Part shown: positions 6,501 through 6,711 of the stretch, piece by piece
Position numbering within the stretch: the first letter of the stretch is position 1
Layout of the letters: each line of letters opens with the position of its first letter
Assembly (NCBI GenBank): GCA_023424725.1
Contig: JAFADQ010000130.1
Location: 1 to 6,711 of the forward strand
Source: Bacteroidota bacterium
GTDB taxonomy: Bacteria > Bacteroidota > Bacteroidia > Cytophagales > Hymenobacteraceae
DNA: 6,711 nt
Reading direction: 5' to 3'
Made by a program: the position numbers and the translations under genes
The notes under the pieces: generated by a model
Seen by the model: the letters and a program-made list of their open reading frames with translations, nothing else
What the model was told of the DNA's origin: nothing
Database searches by the model: none

Positions 6501-6711
6501 TTGCTAAAAATTACTTTACCTGTTGCAGTTTCGTAAACCTGTAAAACTATAGGTATGGCGTTTGTAATTTTGCTGATAAAATCACGGCTTTCGGATAATT
6601 CTATTTCTGCCTTTTTAAGATTTGTAATATCTGTAAGCGATACGTTAATGCCTTTGCCCATGCGGGCAGCAGTTACAGAAAGCCAGACCTGATCTTTACC
6701 ATACTGGTAAT
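3578..6711 (-). CDS. Multi-PAS sensor histidine kinase, 5' end outside the window
   Basis: At least 1,043 residues are visible. Residues here are counted from the ATG at 6661, but the frame is open to 6711 and the preceding 16 residues (YQYGKDQVWLSVTAAR) continue a PAC-type motif, so that ATG is internal. Domain order: tail of a PAS domain (to about 20), PAS at about 24-150, 155-274, 279-404, 409-527, 532-650 and 660-775, then a likely coiled coil (776-812, NYNKELSQKNEELRQIN). HisKA follows at about 808-876 with H-box FIYTASHDLKAPISN; His818 is the predicted phosphorylation site (codon 4210-4208). The HATPase_c domain is at about 915-1027, with N-box NLLSNALKYRSP (Asn929, Asn933), G1 DNGLGL (964-969), F-box VFEMF and G2 GSGVGLYIVKR. 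All catalytic boxes look intact. Most linkers carry the D-x-T/I-x-x-K signature before the next PAS. No membrane segment or receiver domain is visible; the protein ends at the ATPase with ILLPR. The signal and any PAS cofactor are unknown, and no partner response regulator is in view. The acyltransferase gene follows after 36 bp. Confidence 0.93.
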   Translation of the reverse strand, partial: YQYGKDQVWLSVTAARMGKGINVSLTDITNLKKAEIELSESRDFISKITNAIPIVLQVYETATGKVIFSNSELENFSGIDSAGSDSVLSPGFQQNFVHPDDIEALISYHETVFAGELPDSDGLRLRIKHRSGNYHWCICRVSIFKAGPGNVAIQGITVIQDIDELKQNKNLLQGVLNQSRNMIIAFESVRDDKGTIVDFKYLHLNATSEKFTGMKPGELVGQSLKKYMTDPAANRRFGWYANVVETGINAEFEEFFNLLIGPTWFHISAVKMGDGFVATFSDVTERKLAENKLTESQKFIKKVTDTAPFIITVYDVAEQKYVFRNRQLASQLGYLPDEVEKMGESELVSLIHPDDLKRVPEHYQKLDALAEGEVAQFRFRAREKGGTYRYMVACDTVFKRNQDGSIAAVLGVSQDVHDLQRNKDLLASVLDSSMSGITVLQALRDEQGNLTDFTYSLRNLAAEQIQEGKVNTTDTFLSKWPFLKNDPLPSQLFTVVETGKPLHLEYYYHQGVQKWLEVYASKLDDGIVLTYTDVSARKESEDKIRKSEALLSQAQQIANLGVWEWDILTDKITWSGMLYQMFELEPSVKNISFNDYVGLLNEEDGRLIKNLIEKTFETKESFTFPHKISLPDGRIKHVIGKGRLLLSPDNKPLRMLGTVMDITELIEIRQQLSEMLQIKSIGEAIPQIIWTAKPNGFTDFVNQRWYEFTGLEEAKMRSGEWTKLIHPDDAPATWWNWKKSLVSGNVFEMEFRMLRQDGVYRWLLGRAVPMTDESGEIVKWFGASTDIDDQKRTMEEMELIQDALSNYNKELSQKNEELRQINSDLDNFIYTASHDLKAPISNIEGLLNLIKTEVNNDSELSARVFDLMEHSIIRFKNTLKDLADISKADRALNEAATEVHLPGLMDEIEADIDALIKESKAIIRFDFQAEDIHFSRKNIRSILYNLLSNALKYRSPNRTSEVLVTSTPVAGNFVELNVTDNGLGLDEKDKVRVFEMFKRAHSHVEGSGVGLYIVKRIVENAGGKIEVESAVDKGTTFRILLPR
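5081..6589 (-). repeat. Protein-level tandem duplication of a two-PAS unit in the kinase
   Basis: Counting residues from the ATG at 6661, PAS 1 (about 25-150) resembles PAS 3 (about 280-404), and PAS 2 (about 151-274) resembles PAS 4 (about 405-527). First pair: SRDFISKITNAIPIVLQVYE against SQKFIKKVTDTAPFIITVYD. Second pair: QNKNLLQGVLNQS against RNKDLLASVLDSS, followed in both by a VRDDKG/LRDEQG-type loop and a Y-strand. The repeat period is about 255 residues (near 765 bp). The residues before PAS 1 match the B-domain end, so the array probably continues beyond the window. The DNA copies are diverged, so the duplication is not recent. Confidence 0.7.

Overview
The window looks like a chromosomal segment from a Bacteroidota bacterium, probably of the Cytophagales (Hymenobacteraceae-like). 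This rests on three things: a multi-PAS histidine kinase of the type abundant in that group, weak or absent Shine-Dalgarno sequences, and moderate GC with A/T-rich spacers. The placement comes from family knowledge and style, not from a search. All four convincing genes lie on the minus strand, so transcription runs from high to low coordinates.

Right to left: (i) 6711-3578 is a very large PAS-repeat sensor histidine kinase whose 5' end lies outside the window. The reading frame is open to the last base, and the first in-frame ATG (6661) is inside a PAS/PAC domain. (ii) After 36 bp comes a 383-residue GNAT-type acyltransferase (3541-2390). (iii) It is followed, almost without a gap, by a NodB-type polysaccharide deacetylase (about 2376-1447). 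These three genes have operon-like spacing. Acyl transfer and deacetylation are both typical modifications of surface or exported polysaccharide, so the kinase may sense a signal linked to envelope or exopolysaccharide state. That link is inference, and no response regulator is visible. (iv) A 318-bp spacer follows, containing a 191-bp inverted-repeat element built from CGCAAAG-like heptads with near-perfect 17-bp ends. (v) A six-helix DUF1206 membrane protein (1128-295) follows. (vi) The last 294 bp at the left edge hold no gene I can support, only short repeats and a weak plus-strand terminator-like hairpin.

The most notable items are the heptad-built inverted repeat (1236-1426), the A-B-A-B duplication of PAS domains in the kinase (with the tail of a further B domain at the window edge), and the kinase / acyltransferase / deacetylase gene order. 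I see no CRISPR array, transposase, tRNA, rRNA or recognisable riboswitch.
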